The translations under genes and the position numbers were made by a program. From Ideonella aquatica (lineage in GTDB: Bacteria > Pseudomonadota > Gammaproteobacteria > Burkholderiales > Burkholderiaceae_C), in contig NZ_JAGQDE010000006.1 in assembly GCF_018069755.1 (NCBI RefSeq), positions 1 to 64,000 on the forward strand: a DNA stretch of 64,000 nucleotides. Reading direction: 5' to 3'. The notes beneath the pieces are model-generated. The model was not told the origin of the DNA. It worked only from the letters and a program-made list of their open reading frames with translations, and ran no database searches. This document shows, piece after piece, positions 1 to 8,747 of this stretch. Position 1 is the stretch's first letter, and each line of letters opens with the position of its first letter.

Positions 1-2
1 CC

Positions 3-983
3 GCGGCGGCTGCGGCTGCAGCGCCGGTGGAGGGGCCGACCGCCGCGGCACCCGCGGCCGCTGCGCTGCCGCCACCGGCCGCCGCGGCGCCGGGGCCCGC
101 CCTCAGCCCGGAGGCGCTGTTCGCGCGCGCCTCGGCCAGTGTGGTGCGCATCAATGCGCAGTCGGGCCAGGGCGGGGTGTCGGGCAGCGGCGTGGTGCTG
201 GGGCCGGGCACGGTGGTCACCAACTGCCATGTGGCGCGCGGCGGGGCGCGGCTGCGGGTGCTGCAGGGGGCGCAGGGCTTTGACGCGTCGGTGGAGCTGG
301 CCGATGAAACGCACGACCTGTGCCGCCTGTCGGTGCCGGGGCTGGACGCGCCGGCAGCGCCGATCGGCCGGGTGGCCAGCCTGCGGGTGGGGCAGAAGGT
401 CTATGCGATCGGCTCGCCGCGCGGGCTGGACCTGACGCTCAGCGACGGCCTGGTGTCCTCGCTGCGCGAGACGCCCGAGGGCACGCTGATCCAGACCAGC
501 GCGCCGATCTCGCCGGGCTCCAGCGGTGGCGGGCTGTTCACCGAGGACGGCCTGCTGGTGGGCATCGTCACCTTCCAGGTGCGCGACGGCCAGAACCTGA
601 ACTTTGCGGTGCCGGTGGACTGGGTACTGCGCATGAGCCCCACCGACCGCAGCCGCGGCTCGGCGCTGCCGCCGATGCGCTCGGCCGGACCATCGACCGA
701 GTCCCAGCCGCCCCGAACCGCCGGCACCGACAGTCCGCTGGTGGGCCGCTGGGAGTGCTTCGGGCCGCTCACCGGGCGCGGGATCACGCTGGTGTTCGGC
801 GCCGACGGGCGCCTGGGCGGGCAGATGGAGGGCCGCGCGATCAACGGCCGCTACCAGCTGCGCGACAGCCAGCTGCTGCTGGCCGATGGCAGCGGCACCG
901 AGCGCTATGCGGTGGAATCGCTCGGCGCCACCCGTCTGGTGCTCAATGCCGGCCAGGGCCGGCGCCTGGCCTGCTCGCGCTGA
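3..983 (+). CDS. Trypsin-like (S1C/HtrA-type) serine protease, 5' end outside window
   Basis: The reading frame is open from the window edge, so the N-terminus, including any export signal or membrane anchor, is missing. The visible start is an Ala/Pro-rich linker. A trypsin-like domain follows, with His in NCHVARG (codon 228), Asp in THDLC (codon 315) and Ser in GSSGGG (codon 522), so the catalytic triad is complete. No PDZ domain follows. Instead there is a Pro/Ser-rich spacer and a C-terminal module of about 75 residues beginning LVGRWECFG, which looks like a small beta-barrel domain. This suggests a secreted or envelope protease. Substrate unknown. Confidence 0.85.
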   Translation, partial: AAAAAAAPVEGPTAAAPAAAALPPPAAAAPGPALSPEALFARASASVVRINAQSGQGGVSGSGVVLGPGTVVTNCHVARGGARLRVLQGAQGFDASVELADETHDLCRLSVPGLDAPAAPIGRVASLRVGQKVYAIGSPRGLDLTLSDGLVSSLRETPEGTLIQTSAPISPGSSGGGLFTEDGLLVGIVTFQVRDGQNLNFAVPVDWVLRMSPTDRSRGSALPPMRSAGPSTESQPPRTAGTDSPLVGRWECFGPLTGRGITLVFGADGRLGGQMEGRAINGRYQLRDSQLLLADGSGTERYAVESLGATRLVLNAGQGRRLACSR

Positions 984-1030
984 AGCGGTGAGCAGTTGTT
1001 GCCGTGCGGCCAGCTGGCGCCGCACCGCTT
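983..1030 (+). terminator. Inverted repeat after the protease gene, possible transcript end
   Basis: AAGCGGTG (983-990) is perfectly complementary to CACCGCTT (1023-1030). Inside it, GTGCGGC (1004-1010) pairs with GCCGCAC (1019-1025), so two alternative stems compete. No T-run follows, so it is not a canonical intrinsic terminator. Confidence 0.35.
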
Positions 1031-1177
1031 AAGCCGGTGCGCCCATGGCCGATGACCACCTGAGGCGGCCTGCCGCGGGTGTCTACCTTCGGTAACAGGC
1101 CGTCAGGCGGGCGCGGCTAGCGTCGCACCCGCCCAGCGTGGGCGCTCGCCAGCCTGGGCGGGGGCCTGCGTGGGTCG

Positions 1178-2140
1178 ATGGATCTGCTGCCGTACCCGCC
1201 GATGTCCTCTCCCACCCGCCTGACCCTGAACGAGTTGCGCCGCCTGCCGGCCATGTGCCGCGGCGCCTACCCGCCACGGCACCCGCGCGCGCTGGCGCAC
1301 CACTGGCTGTGGGCCAAGACCGTGCTGTCGCTGGACGCGCACCTGGACATGCAGCGCCAGCTGCGCGCGCTGGGCCTGGGACGTCTGCTGCGCGAGCAGC
1401 CGCAGACGCTGCGCAAGCTGCACGACACCTACCCCTTCCAGGGCCTGGGCCCCGAGGCGCGCCGGCGCTGGCTGCTGGGCCATCTGCAGGCCGCGCGCAC
1501 GCTGTTCGGCCCGCAGCTCTCGCGCCGCCTGGCGCGCGGCGAGCCGCTGCTGGCCTGCCGCATCAACCTGCCCGACGGCCAGGGCCAGATGCGCGCGCTG
1601 CTGGGCGCGGCGCGCCAGCAGCACCTGCGCGAGGGCGACCTGACGCTGGCGCTGTACGACCCCTTCGGCACCAAGCTGTATGCGCTGACCTTCTCTCTGC
1701 AGCCCTGCGAGCACGGCGTGGAGGTGGTGATCGGCGCGCTGCAGGGCCAGATGCCGCTGCCGCTGACGCGCCACATCACCAAGCTGACCGAAGGCCTGCG
1801 CCCGCCCGCGCTGCTGCTGTACCTGCTGCAGTGCCTGGCCGAAGCGGTGGGCGCACGCCGCCTGCGCGCCTGCGGCCGCGAGCGCCACATCCACCACGGC
1901 AGCGAGCGCAGCGAACTGGTGCGCTTCGACTACGACGCCTTCTGGCGCGACTACGGCGGCCAGCCCGATGGCCAGGGCTTCTACGAGCTGCCGGTGGCCG
2001 CGCCGCGCCGCGAGGTGGCCGAGATCCCCAGCCACAAGCGCGCCCAGTACCGCCGCCGCTACCAGTTCATGGACGAGATGCGCCAGGAGCTGCACGGCTG
2101 CCTGGCCGAGCACGGCGCGCCGCTGGACCGCGCGGCCTGA
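1178..2140 (+). CDS. VirK/YbjX family protein (DUF535)
   Basis: This 320-residue protein matches the VirK/YbjX family in length and in its late signature: a conserved IGALQG segment, then a C-terminal IPSHKRAQYRRRY motif before a Met-Asp helix. In enterobacteria, family members affect envelope and antimicrobial-peptide phenotypes, but no biochemical activity is known. No signal peptide or membrane helix is visible, so it is probably cytoplasmic. The start could also be the ATG at 1202, since neither site has a clear ribosome binding site. The next gene on the same strand follows after 62 bp but has its own -10-like box, so they may be transcribed separately. Confidence 0.8.
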   Translation: MDLLPYPPMSSPTRLTLNELRRLPAMCRGAYPPRHPRALAHHWLWAKTVLSLDAHLDMQRQLRALGLGRLLREQPQTLRKLHDTYPFQGLGPEARRRWLLGHLQAARTLFGPQLSRRLARGEPLLACRINLPDGQGQMRALLGAARQQHLREGDLTLALYDPFGTKLYALTFSLQPCEHGVEVVIGALQGQMPLPLTRHITKLTEGLRPPALLLYLLQCLAEAVGARRLRACGRERHIHHGSERSELVRFDYDAFWRDYGGQPDGQGFYELPVAAPRREVAEIPSHKRAQYRRRYQFMDEMRQELHGCLAEHGAPLDRAA

Positions 2141-2190
2141 AGCAGCCCTGGCCTGTCGCCGCACGGACAGACGCCCCGGGGCGCGCTGGC

Positions 2191-2196
2191 TACACT
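2191..2196 (+). promoter_or_regulatory. -10 box TACACT, predicted leaderless start for the metallo-hydrolase
   Basis: TACACT ends six bases before the ATG at 2203. A start point about seven bases downstream would fall on the A of the start codon, and no Shine-Dalgarno sequence is present. The spacing is measured from the sequence; leaderless transcription is inferred. Confidence 0.5.
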
Positions 2197-2202
2197 GGCC
2201 GG

Positions 2203-3231
2203 ATGTCGCTGGAGTACCCGTTCACCATCCCTGAGCGCGGCCTGGGCACCGAAGTCGCGCCCGGCGTGCACTGGGTGCGCCTGCCGCTGCCCTACGCGCT
2301 GGACCACATCAACATCTACGCGCTGGACGATGGCGACGGCTGGGCCGTGGTGGACACCGGCAGCCGCACCGATGATGTGGCCGCCACCTGGCGCGCGCTG
2401 TTCGCCCACCAGCCCGACCAGCGGCCGATGACGCGCGTCTTTGTCACCCACATGCACCCCGACCACGTGGGCATGGCGGGCTGGCTGTCGCGCAAGTTCA
2501 GCGTGCCGCTGTACATGACGCGGCTGGAGTACCTGATGTGCCGCGTGGTGATGGCCGACACCGGCCGCGAGGCCCCGCCCGCCGCGCTCACCTACTACCG
2601 CCGCGCCGGCTGGAGCGACGCCGCGATCGAGAGCTACCAGGCGCGCTTCGGCAACTTCGGCCAGCACATCCACGCGCTGCCCGACAGTTTCCTGCGCCTG
2701 CAAGACGGCCAGACGCTGCGCATCGGCGCGCACGACTGGCAGGTGATCACCGGCGCCGGCCATTCGCCCGAGCACGCCTGCCTGTACTGCCCGGCGCTGA
2801 AGCTGCTGGTGTCGGGCGACCAGGTGCTGCCGCGCATCTCGTCGAATGTGTCGGTCTACCCGATGGAGCCCAACGCCGACCCGATGAGCGACTGGCTGGC
2901 CTCGATCGACAAGCTGCGCCGCGCCGTGCCCGATGACGTGCTGGTGCTGCCCTCGCACAACGAGCCCTTCCGCGGCCTGCACCAGCGCCTGGACGCGCTG
3001 GCCGACGGCCAGGCCGAGGCGCTGAACCGCCTGCGCCTGTGGCTGGCCCAGCCGCGCCGCGTGGTGGACACCTTCCCCGCGCTGTTCTCGCGCGAGATCA
3101 CCGAGGCCAAGGCCGCGCTGCTGGGCATGGCCACCGGCGAGGCCCAGGCCTGCCTGAACCACCTGATGGGCCTGGGCGACGCGGTCTGCGAACTCGACGA
3201 GCACGGCGTGGCCTGGTACCGCCGCGCCTGA
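2203..3231 (+). CDS. MBL-fold metallo-hydrolase (glyoxalase II-like)
   Basis: This 342-residue protein carries the metallo-beta-lactamase-fold metal motif THMHPDHVG at residues 82-90 (His83, His85, Asp87, His88). A second-shell His follows in GAGHSPEH, and the later metal ligands are in VSGDQVLP and LPSHNEPF. The C-terminal 100 residues are helical and resemble the extra domain of MBL hydrolases found beside CoA or thioester metabolism. The likely role is hydrolysis of a thioester, lactone or phosphoester; the substrate cannot be read from sequence. The start is the ATG behind the TACACT box. The frame is open further upstream, but that part overlaps the VirK gene. The stop abuts the convergent ABC permease. 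Confidence 0.85.
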   Translation: MSLEYPFTIPERGLGTEVAPGVHWVRLPLPYALDHINIYALDDGDGWAVVDTGSRTDDVAATWRALFAHQPDQRPMTRVFVTHMHPDHVGMAGWLSRKFSVPLYMTRLEYLMCRVVMADTGREAPPAALTYYRRAGWSDAAIESYQARFGNFGQHIHALPDSFLRLQDGQTLRIGAHDWQVITGAGHSPEHACLYCPALKLLVSGDQVLPRISSNVSVYPMEPNADPMSDWLASIDKLRRAVPDDVLVLPSHNEPFRGLHQRLDALADGQAEALNRLRLWLAQPRRVVDTFPALFSREITEAKAALLGMATGEAQACLNHLMGLGDAVCELDEHGVAWYRRA

Positions 3232-4365
3232 TCAATCCAGCGTGCGCCGGTAGCGCGCCAGCGCCACCGCCCCGGCCACGACAGCGACCAGCAGCATCGG
3301 CCACAGCTCGGGCCACAGCGGCGTGAAGCCGCTGCCCTTGAGCAGCACGCCGCGCACGATGCGCAGGAAGTGGGTCAGCGGCAGCACCTCGCCGATCACC
3401 TGGGCCCAGTCGGGCATGCCGCGGAAGGGGAACATGAAGCCCGACAGCAGCATCGACGGCAGGAAGAAGAAGAAGGTCAGCTGCAGCGCCTGCAGCTGGT
3501 TCTTGGCCAGCGTGGAAAAGGTGAAGCCCACCGCCAGGTTGGCCAGCATGAACACGCCGATCAGCGCCAGCAGCAGCGTGAGGCTGCCCTCCATCGGCAC
3601 CGCAAACAGCAGCCGCGCGGCCAGCAGGATCACGCCCAGCTGCACATAGCCGATGGCCACATAGGGCAGGATCTTGCCCAGCATCACCTCCAGCGGCGTG
3701 ACCGGTGTGGCCAGCAGGTTCTCCATCGTGCCGCGCTCGCGCTCGCGGGTCATGGCCAGCGCGGTGAGCATGACCATGGTCATCGTCAGGATGGTGCCCA
3801 CCAGGCCGGGCACGATGTTCACGCGCGACAGGCCCTCGGGGTTGTAGCGGCGGTGCACGCGCAGCTCGAACGGTGCGGGGCCGCCAGCGCGCGCGGCCAG
3901 TGCGCCGCGCAGCTCGCGGCGCAGCACATCGGGCGCCAGCGCACCCAGCGCGGCGATGGCATTGGCAGCAGCGGACGGATCGGTGGCATCCACGTCCACC
4001 AGCACCGCAGGGCGCTCGCCGCGCACCACGGCGCGGGTGAAATCGGGCGGCACCACCACCAGGAACTGCGCACGGCCGTCGGCGATCAGCGCGCTGCCCT
4101 CGGCCTCGGACAGCGGCGACGCTACCAGCTTGAAGTAGCCGGTGTGCTGCAGCGAGGCCAGCAGGCTGCGGCCCAGCGGCCCGCGGTCCTGGCAGACCAC
4201 CGCGGTGGGCAGGCCCTTGGGGTCGGTGTTGATCGCGTAGCCGAACAGCACCAGCTGCAGCACCGGAATGCCCACCGCCATCGCGAAGGTGGGCTTGTCG
4301 CGCAGCATCTGCTGCAGCTCCTTGAGGAACACCGCCCACAGCCGGGCCAGGCTGAAGGCCCTCAT
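3232..4365 (-). CDS. ABC-2 type exporter permease (YbhS/YbhR-like)
   Basis: This is the inner-membrane subunit of an ABC exporter. The 377 residues begin with a cytoplasmic helix, then a first membrane helix near residues 27-47 ending in GYAINTDPKGL, a conserved ABC-2 permease motif. A large extracytoplasmic domain of about 130 residues follows. Five further helices lie after MTRERERGTMENLLATPV, the cytoplasmic coupling motif. It is the last gene of a three-gene operon, and its start overlaps the ATPase stop by 4 bp. Only one permease gene is present where the E. coli ybhFSR system has two, so the transporter would be a homodimer. The substrate is probably a drug or toxic organic compound. 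Confidence 0.9.
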   Translation of the reverse strand: MRAFSLARLWAVFLKELQQMLRDKPTFAMAVGIPVLQLVLFGYAINTDPKGLPTAVVCQDRGPLGRSLLASLQHTGYFKLVASPLSEAEGSALIADGRAQFLVVVPPDFTRAVVRGERPAVLVDVDATDPSAAANAIAALGALAPDVLRRELRGALAARAGGPAPFELRVHRRYNPEGLSRVNIVPGLVGTILTMTMVMLTALAMTRERERGTMENLLATPVTPLEVMLGKILPYVAIGYVQLGVILLAARLLFAVPMEGSLTLLLALIGVFMLANLAVGFTFSTLAKNQLQALQLTFFFFLPSMLLSGFMFPFRGMPDWAQVIGEVLPLTHFLRIVRGVLLKGSGFTPLWPELWPMLLVAVVAGAVALARYRRTLD

Positions 4366-5111
4366 GCGAAGTTGTCCTTGGCCCGCGCCACCAGCCGCAC
4401 GAAGGCGTCTTCCAGGTCGGTGGCACCGGCGGTGGCCAGCACCTGGGCGGCACTGCCCTGGGCCAGCACCTGGCCGTAGGCGATGTAGACCAGCTCGTCG
4501 CAGCGCGCCGCCTCGTCCATGTAGTGGGTGCTGACCAGCACCGTCATGCCCTCATGGGCCAGGCGGTGGATCTCGTCCCAGAACTCGCGCCGGGCCTTGG
4601 GGTCGACACCGGCCGTGGGCTCATCCAGCAGCAGCAGGCGTGGGCGGTGCAGCAGCGCCGCGGCCAGCGCCAGGCGCTGTTTCCAGCCGCCCGAGAGCGT
4701 GCCGGCCAGCTGCTGCTGGCGGCTGGCCAGGCCCAGGCGATCGAGTGCCGCATCCACCTGCACGCGGCGCTGCGGCAGCTCGAACAGGCGGGCGACGAAG
4801 TCCAGGTTCTCGCGGATCGACAGGTCGTCGTACAGGCCGAAGCGCTGCGTCATGTAGCCCACCTGGCGCTTGATCGCGGCGGCCTCGCGGCGCATGTCCA
4901 GGCCCAGGCAGGTGCCCTCGCCTTCATCGGGTGTGAGCAGGCCGCAGAGCATGCGGATGGTAGTGGTCTTGCCGCTGCCGTTGGGTCCCAGGAAGCCGCA
5001 GACCCGCCCACGCGCCAGGCGCAGCGAGACCTGGTCCACCACCGCCCGGCCGCCATAGCGCTTGACCAGGCCGCGCACGTCGATCGCCAGCTCGGCGGCC
5101 GCATCGGTCAC
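4362..5111 (-). CDS. ABC exporter ATP-binding protein
   Basis: This 249-residue cytoplasmic ATPase drives the adjacent permease. It has Walker [11 protein letters not shown], the signature LSGGWKQR (Gln of the usual LSGGQ replaced by Trp-Lys), Walker [14 protein letters not shown] and the switch His in VSTHYMDEA. These are the hallmarks of the drug/antibiotic exporter subclass (CcmA/YbhF type). It overlaps the upstream membrane fusion protein and the downstream permease by 4 bp each, which points to translational coupling. Confidence 0.93.
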   Translation of the reverse strand: MTDAAAELAIDVRGLVKRYGGRAVVDQVSLRLARGRVCGFLGPNGSGKTTTIRMLCGLLTPDEGEGTCLGLDMRREAAAIKRQVGYMTQRFGLYDDLSIRENLDFVARLFELPQRRVQVDAALDRLGLASRQQQLAGTLSGGWKQRLALAAALLHRPRLLLLDEPTAGVDPKARREFWDEIHRLAHEGMTVLVSTHYMDEAARCDELVYIAYGQVLAQGSAAQVLATAGATDLEDAFVRLVARAKDNFA

Positions 5112-6058
5112 CGGCTCACCTCGATCGGCTGGCCCGGCGGCAGGCGTGCGGCATCGCTGGCGCTGGTGGCGCGCGCTTCGACCATGAACACCAGGCGCTG
5201 GCGCTGGCCGTTGGAGTAGATGACCGGCGGCGTGTATTCGGGCGCGGTGGCAATGCGGCTGATGGTGGCGGCGATGGCCGCGCCACAGCCGTCACAGCGC
5301 ACCTGCACCGCCTGGCCCGGGGCCAGTGCGCCGCGCTCGGTCTCGGCCACCCAGAAGCGCGCCACGCGGGCGCTGGGCGCCAGCAGCGACAGCACCGGCT
5401 GGCCGGCCGCCACGTACTCGCCGGCACGGTAGTAGGTCTCGGCCACCAGCCCGGCCACCGGTGCGCGCTGCGCCGCCTGGCCCTCGCGCCAGCGCACCTG
5501 GGCCAGCGCGGCGGATGCGGCGTCGGCGCTGGCGCGCGCAGCCGCCTGCTCCTCGCCCCGCGCCGGCAGGCGGGCCACGCGCAGCGCGGCTTCCAGCTCG
5601 GCCACGCGATCGCGCGCCTGGCGCTCGGCGGCGCGGGCGTCGTCCACCCGCTGCGGCGACACAAAACCCTCGCGCTGCAGCGCCTGCTGGCGCTGCCATT
5701 CGGCCGCGGCGCGCTCGGCGGCGCTGCGCGCCTGCGCCAGCTGGGCCTGGGTGACGGCGATCTCATCGGCGCGGCGGCCGCTGGCGGTGTTGGCGGCCTG
5801 GGCCTGGGCGGCGCGGCGGCGCGCCTCGGCTTCGGCGGCGGCATCGGTGGCGGGCTGGGCGTCCAGGCGGAACAGCGGCGCACCGGCAGCCACCGTCTGG
5901 CCGGCCTGCACCTCCAGCGCCTGCAGCGTGCCGGCCACCGGCGCGGCCACATGCACGTACTCGCCCTCGACATAGCCGGCCCAGCCGCTGGCGGGGCGTT
6001 CACTGCAGGCGGCCAGGGCGACGGCCAACGCACACATCGCTGTGGCGATCCTCATCAT
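5108..6058 (-). CDS. HlyD/YbhG-type periplasmic adaptor lipoprotein
   Basis: First gene of the ABC exporter operon. The 316 residues start with a short hydrophobic signal ending in ALAACSE, a lipobox with Cys at residue 18, so the protein is probably lipid-anchored. A lipoyl-like beta segment (AAPVAGTLQALEVQAGQTV) follows, then a long Ala/Gln/Arg-rich coiled-coil hairpin, the returning lipoyl half (RAPVAGLVAETYYRAGEYV) and a beta-barrel domain. This is the order of HlyD/EmrA/YbhG membrane fusion proteins, which bridge an inner-membrane exporter to an outer-membrane channel. No TolC-like gene is in the window. An alternative start is the adjacent ATG one codon in. Confidence 0.9.
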   Translation of the reverse strand: MMRIATAMCALAVALAACSERPASGWAGYVEGEYVHVAAPVAGTLQALEVQAGQTVAAGAPLFRLDAQPATDAAAEAEARRRAAQAQAANTASGRRADEIAVTQAQLAQARSAAERAAAEWQRQQALQREGFVSPQRVDDARAAERQARDRVAELEAALRVARLPARGEEQAAARASADAASAALAQVRWREGQAAQRAPVAGLVAETYYRAGEYVAAGQPVLSLLAPSARVARFWVAETERGALAPGQAVQVRCDGCGAAIAATISRIATAPEYTPPVIYSNGQRQRLVFMVEARATSASDAARLPPGQPIEVSR

Positions 6059-6134
6059 GTGCTCCTCAGACCAGGTGCTGATGATCGCCCAGGCCCGCGG
6101 CCGCGGCCACCCCGCCGATCAAGCCGAAGGCTGC

Positions 6135-6140
6135 TAGACT
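6135..6140 (+). promoter_or_regulatory. -10 box TAGACT of the metXW leader
   Basis: TAGACT places the predicted start point near 6147-6149, just where the SAM-II riboswitch begins. No convincing -35 box is seen 17 bp upstream, which is common in this window. Confidence 0.55.
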
Positions 6141-6148
6141 CCTCGCAT

Positions 6149-6200
6149 CAGCGCCGATTTGTTCCGGATTGCGGGCGCTCTACAAATGCTGCTAAAGAGG
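6149..6200 (+). ncRNA. SAM-II riboswitch (metA element) upstream of metX
   Basis: The conserved SAM-II pattern is present in order. The P1 strands are AGCGC (6150-6154) and GCGCT (6175-6179). The loop carries GATTT (6156-6160) and TTGC (6169-6172). An A-rich linker AAAT (6184-6187) follows, and the 3' signature is GCTAAA (6191-6196), directly followed by GAGG. Known SAM-II aptamers form an H-type pseudoknot on S-adenosylmethionine and repress metA/metX/metC-type genes. The gene downstream is metX, so position and family agree. The aptamer starts about where the TAGACT box predicts the transcript to start. Confidence 0.9.
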
Positions 6201-6211
6201 GACCCCGGCGC

Positions 6212-6255
6212 ACCCGGTGTCCGTTTCTGAAGCGGCACCGGGTTGGTTGTTTTCT
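6212..6255 (+). terminator. Leader terminator between the SAM-II aptamer and metX
   Basis: ACCCGGTG (6212-6219) pairs with CACCGGGT (6236-6243). The stem is extended by CCG/CGG past one bulged T, giving 11 bp. It is followed by the U-rich run TTGGTTGTTTTCT (6243-6255). This is a plausible intrinsic terminator 11 bases after the aptamer, suggesting that SAM binding controls transcription and not only translation. The competing antiterminator pairing was not worked out. Confidence 0.65.
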
Positions 6256-6269
6256 GGGGGACCGAAGCC

Positions 6270-7406
6270 ATGGCTTCCGTCGGATACGTTTCGCCGCAGC
6301 GCATGCACTTCGAGCAGCCGCTGCCGCTGCGCAGCGGTGCCACGCTGCGCGACTACACGCTGGTCTACGAGACCTACGGCACGCTCAACGCCGACAAGAG
6401 CAATGCGGTGCTGGTGTGCCATGCGCTGAATGCCTCGCACCATGTGGCCGGCGAGTACGCCGACACGCCGCGCAGCGAGGGCTGGTGGGACAACCTGGTG
6501 GGCCCCGGCAAGCCGCTGGACACCGACCGCTTCTTTGTCATTGGCGTCAACAACCCGGGATCGTGCTTCGGCTCGACCGGCCCGATGCACCTGAACCCCG
6601 ACTCCGGCAAGCCCTATGGCGCCGACTTCCCGGTGGTGACGGTGGAGGACTGGGTGGACGCGCAGGCGCTGCTGATCGAGCGCCTGGGCATCACCCAGCT
6701 GGCCGCGGTGCTGGGCGGCAGCCTGGGCGGCATGCAGGCGCTGGCCTGGACGCTGCGCTACCCCGAGCGCCTGCGCCACTGCGTGGCCGTGGCCACCGCG
6801 CCCAACCTGAGCGCGCAGAACATCGCCTTCAACGAGGTGGCGCGCCGGGCCATCGTCACCGACCCCGACTTCCACGGCGGCCACTTCTACGAGCACGGCG
6901 TGGTGCCCAAGCGCGGCCTGCGCGTGGCGCGCATGATCGGCCACATCACCTACCTCAGCGACGACTCGATGGAAGAGAAGTTCGGCCGCGCGCTGCGCAG
7001 CGCCGAGCTGGGCTACAGCACCCAGGACATCGAGTTCCAGATCGAGAGCTACCTGCGCCACCAGGGTGAGAAGTTCAGCGAGTACTTCGACGCCAACACC
7101 TACCTGCTGATCACCCGCGCGCTGGACTATTTCGACCCGGCGGCCGCGCATGGCGGCAACCTCAGCAAGGCCTTCGCCGCGGCGCGGCAGAACAAGTTCC
7201 TGGTGGTGAGCTTCACCACCGACTGGCGCTTCTCGGCCGCGCGCTCGCGCGAGATCGTCAAGGCGCTGGTGGACAACCGCATCGACGCCAGCTATGCCGA
7301 GATCGCCGCGCCGCACGGCCACGACGCCTTCCTGCTGGAGGACCCGCGCTACCACGGCGTGATGCGCGCCTACTTCGCGCGGATCGCGACCGAAGGAGGG
7401 TTCTGA
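6270..7406 (+). CDS. metX: Homoserine O-acyltransferase MetX
   Basis: First committed step of methionine synthesis: acylation of homoserine at the hydroxyl. This 378-residue alpha/beta hydrolase has the nucleophile elbow [12 protein letters not shown], the oxyanion region [11 protein letters not shown], the family motif [13 protein letters not shown], and the Asp and His of the triad near the end ([18 protein letters not shown]). Several proteobacterial MetX enzymes use succinyl-CoA rather than acetyl-CoA, and the residues seen do not settle which donor is used here. The ATG at 6270 follows GGGGGACC; a TTG nine codons earlier lies inside the leader terminator and is rejected. It sits behind the SAM-II riboswitch, with metW one base downstream. 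Confidence 0.95.
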   Translation: MASVGYVSPQRMHFEQPLPLRSGATLRDYTLVYETYGTLNADKSNAVLVCHALNASHHVAGEYADTPRSEGWWDNLVGPGKPLDTDRFFVIGVNNPGSCFGSTGPMHLNPDSGKPYGADFPVVTVEDWVDAQALLIERLGITQLAAVLGGSLGGMQALAWTLRYPERLRHCVAVATAPNLSAQNIAFNEVARRAIVTDPDFHGGHFYEHGVVPKRGLRVARMIGHITYLSDDSMEEKFGRALRSAELGYSTQDIEFQIESYLRHQGEKFSEYFDANTYLLITRALDYFDPAAAHGGNLSKAFAAARQNKFLVVSFTTDWRFSAARSREIVKALVDNRIDASYAEIAAPHGHDAFLLEDPRYHGVMRAYFARIATEGGF

Positions 7407-7407
7407 G

Positions 7408-7992
7408 ATGAGCACGGAACACAAGAACCTGCAGGTCATTGCCAGCCTGGTGCCCGAGGGCAGCCGCGTGCTGGACCTGGGCTGCGGCACCGGCGAGCTG
7501 CTGGCCTACCTGCAGCAGCACCGCGGCTGCAGCGGCTACGGCGTGGAGCTGGACGACGCCAACCTGCTGGCCTGCGCGCAGCGCGGCGTCAACGTCATCC
7601 AGCTGAACCTGGAAGAGGGCCTGCAGCTGTTCGAGGACCGCAGCTTCGACGTGGTGCTGCAGCTGGAAACCCTGCAGCACCTGCGCAATGCCGAGCACAT
7701 GCTGCGCGAGACCGCGCGCGTGGGCCGCATGGGCATCGTCAGCTTCCCCAACTTCGCCCACTGGCCCAACCGCCTGGCCGTGCTGCGCGGCCGCATGCCG
7801 GTCACCAAGGCCCTGCCCTACGAGTGGTACGACACGCCCAACATCCGCGTCGGCACCTACGCCGACTTCGAGGTACTGGCGCGCAAGAACGGCCTGGACA
7901 TCCTGGACAGCTTCGGCCTGCAGTCGGGCGAGGTGGTGCGCCAGTGGCCGAACCTGATGGCCAGCGTGGCGGTGTTCAAGTTCGAGAGGTAA
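7408..7992 (+). CDS. metW: MetW, methyltransferase-fold partner of MetX
   Basis: This 194-residue protein has a class I SAM-dependent methyltransferase fold: motif I VLDLGCGTGELL (residues 19-30), acidic motif GYGVELDD, and FDVVLQLETLQHL. The segment SFPNFAHWPNRLAVLRGRMP is characteristic of MetW. In proteobacteria metW almost always follows metX, and MetW is reported to bind and activate MetX. The gene begins one base after the metX stop (TGAG ATG), so the two form an operon under the riboswitch. Confidence 0.95.
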   Translation: MSTEHKNLQVIASLVPEGSRVLDLGCGTGELLAYLQQHRGCSGYGVELDDANLLACAQRGVNVIQLNLEEGLQLFEDRSFDVVLQLETLQHLRNAEHMLRETARVGRMGIVSFPNFAHWPNRLAVLRGRMPVTKALPYEWYDTPNIRVGTYADFEVLARKNGLDILDSFGLQSGEVVRQWPNLMASVAVFKFER

Positions 7993-8001
7993 ACACTGGG
8001 A

Positions 8002-8043
8002 CCCCGGTTGCGGGGGTACCGGGAACCACCCCCAGCGTGGGGG
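8002..8043. terminator. GC-rich hairpins between convergent metW and gspB
   Basis: CCCCG (8002-8006) pairs with CGGGG (8011-8015), and CCCCCA (8029-8034) pairs with TGGGGG (8038-8043). They lie in the 62-bp gap between convergent genes and may end transcripts in both directions, but neither has a T-run. Confidence 0.35.
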
Positions 8044-8054
8044 CGCACTTCGGT

Positions 8055-8729
8055 TCAGTAGGGAAGTTCGAACCGCTGATCCTTCCAGCGCAGCCGAGCG
8101 CTTTTCTGGCCGATGCGCTCCAGAAGCAGCCCCGGCACCACGCTGTCGCCCTCGCGCATCAGCTGGTCGTTGATGACCAGCACGCTGCCGCCGGGGCTGT
8201 CGGAGACCATGGCGCCACCCAGCTTGAGCGTCGGCAGCTCAGCGCGGGTGGCGCCGGGCAGGTCCTGGTAGCGCAGCACCGGTCGGCTGGCTGAGGGCGG
8301 TGCGGCGGCTTCGTCCGCCATCTTCAGCGTGGAGGTCGGGCGCGGCGGTGGCGTCACCACGGGCGGCGCGGCGGGCGCCACCACGACCGGCGGGGATGGG
8401 GACACCGCGACAGGCGCAGGGGCCGGCGGCGCTGCACTGATCACTGCCGGCGGCGGCGCAGGGCTGGCCGGCTCGGCCACGGCCACCGGGGCGGGCGGTG
8501 CGGGGCGCTGGCTGGTGCGCAGCCACCAGGCCAGCCCGGTCAGCAGCAGCACGGCCAACGCGCCGATCAGGACCCAGGGCGGCCGGCGCTCGCCGGGCTC
8601 GGCCGGCTCGTCCACGGCGCCGGGCACCGGGGTCGGCAGATCGACCTGGTCGTGCAGGCCGGGCACGGTGCCGCGGCTGCGTTCGCGCTCGGCGTCGGCG
8701 CGGCGGAGGGCATCGAGGATGATGGACAT
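8055..8729 (-). CDS. gspB: GspB/ExeB-like type II secretion assembly protein
   Basis: This 224-residue bitopic protein starts MSIILDALRRADAERER, the typical cytoplasmic start of GspB proteins. A membrane helix (residues about 50-70, WVLIGALAVLLLTGLAWWL) and a long Pro/Ala-rich periplasmic linker follow. The C-terminal domain (LKLGGAMVSD, SVLVINDQLMREGDSV, GLLLERIGQ) matches the GspB/ExeB periplasmic domain. With GspA/ExeA it forms the ExeAB complex that helps the secretin GspD cross the peptidoglycan. The partner lies 18 bp upstream in the same operon. The main gsp operon is not in the window. Confidence 0.88.
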   Translation of the reverse strand: MSIILDALRRADAERERSRGTVPGLHDQVDLPTPVPGAVDEPAEPGERRPPWVLIGALAVLLLTGLAWWLRTSQRPAPPAPVAVAEPASPAPPPAVISAAPPAPAPVAVSPSPPVVVAPAAPPVVTPPPRPTSTLKMADEAAAPPSASRPVLRYQDLPGATRAELPTLKLGGAMVSDSPGGSVLVINDQLMREGDSVVPGLLLERIGQKSARLRWKDQRFELPY

Positions 8730-8747
8730 CGGGAGGCTCCTCGGGGC

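Noticed and set aside
6243-6269. TTG start nine codons before the metX ATG
   Set aside because: It falls inside the leader terminator and has no ribosome binding site; the family N-terminus fits the ATG.
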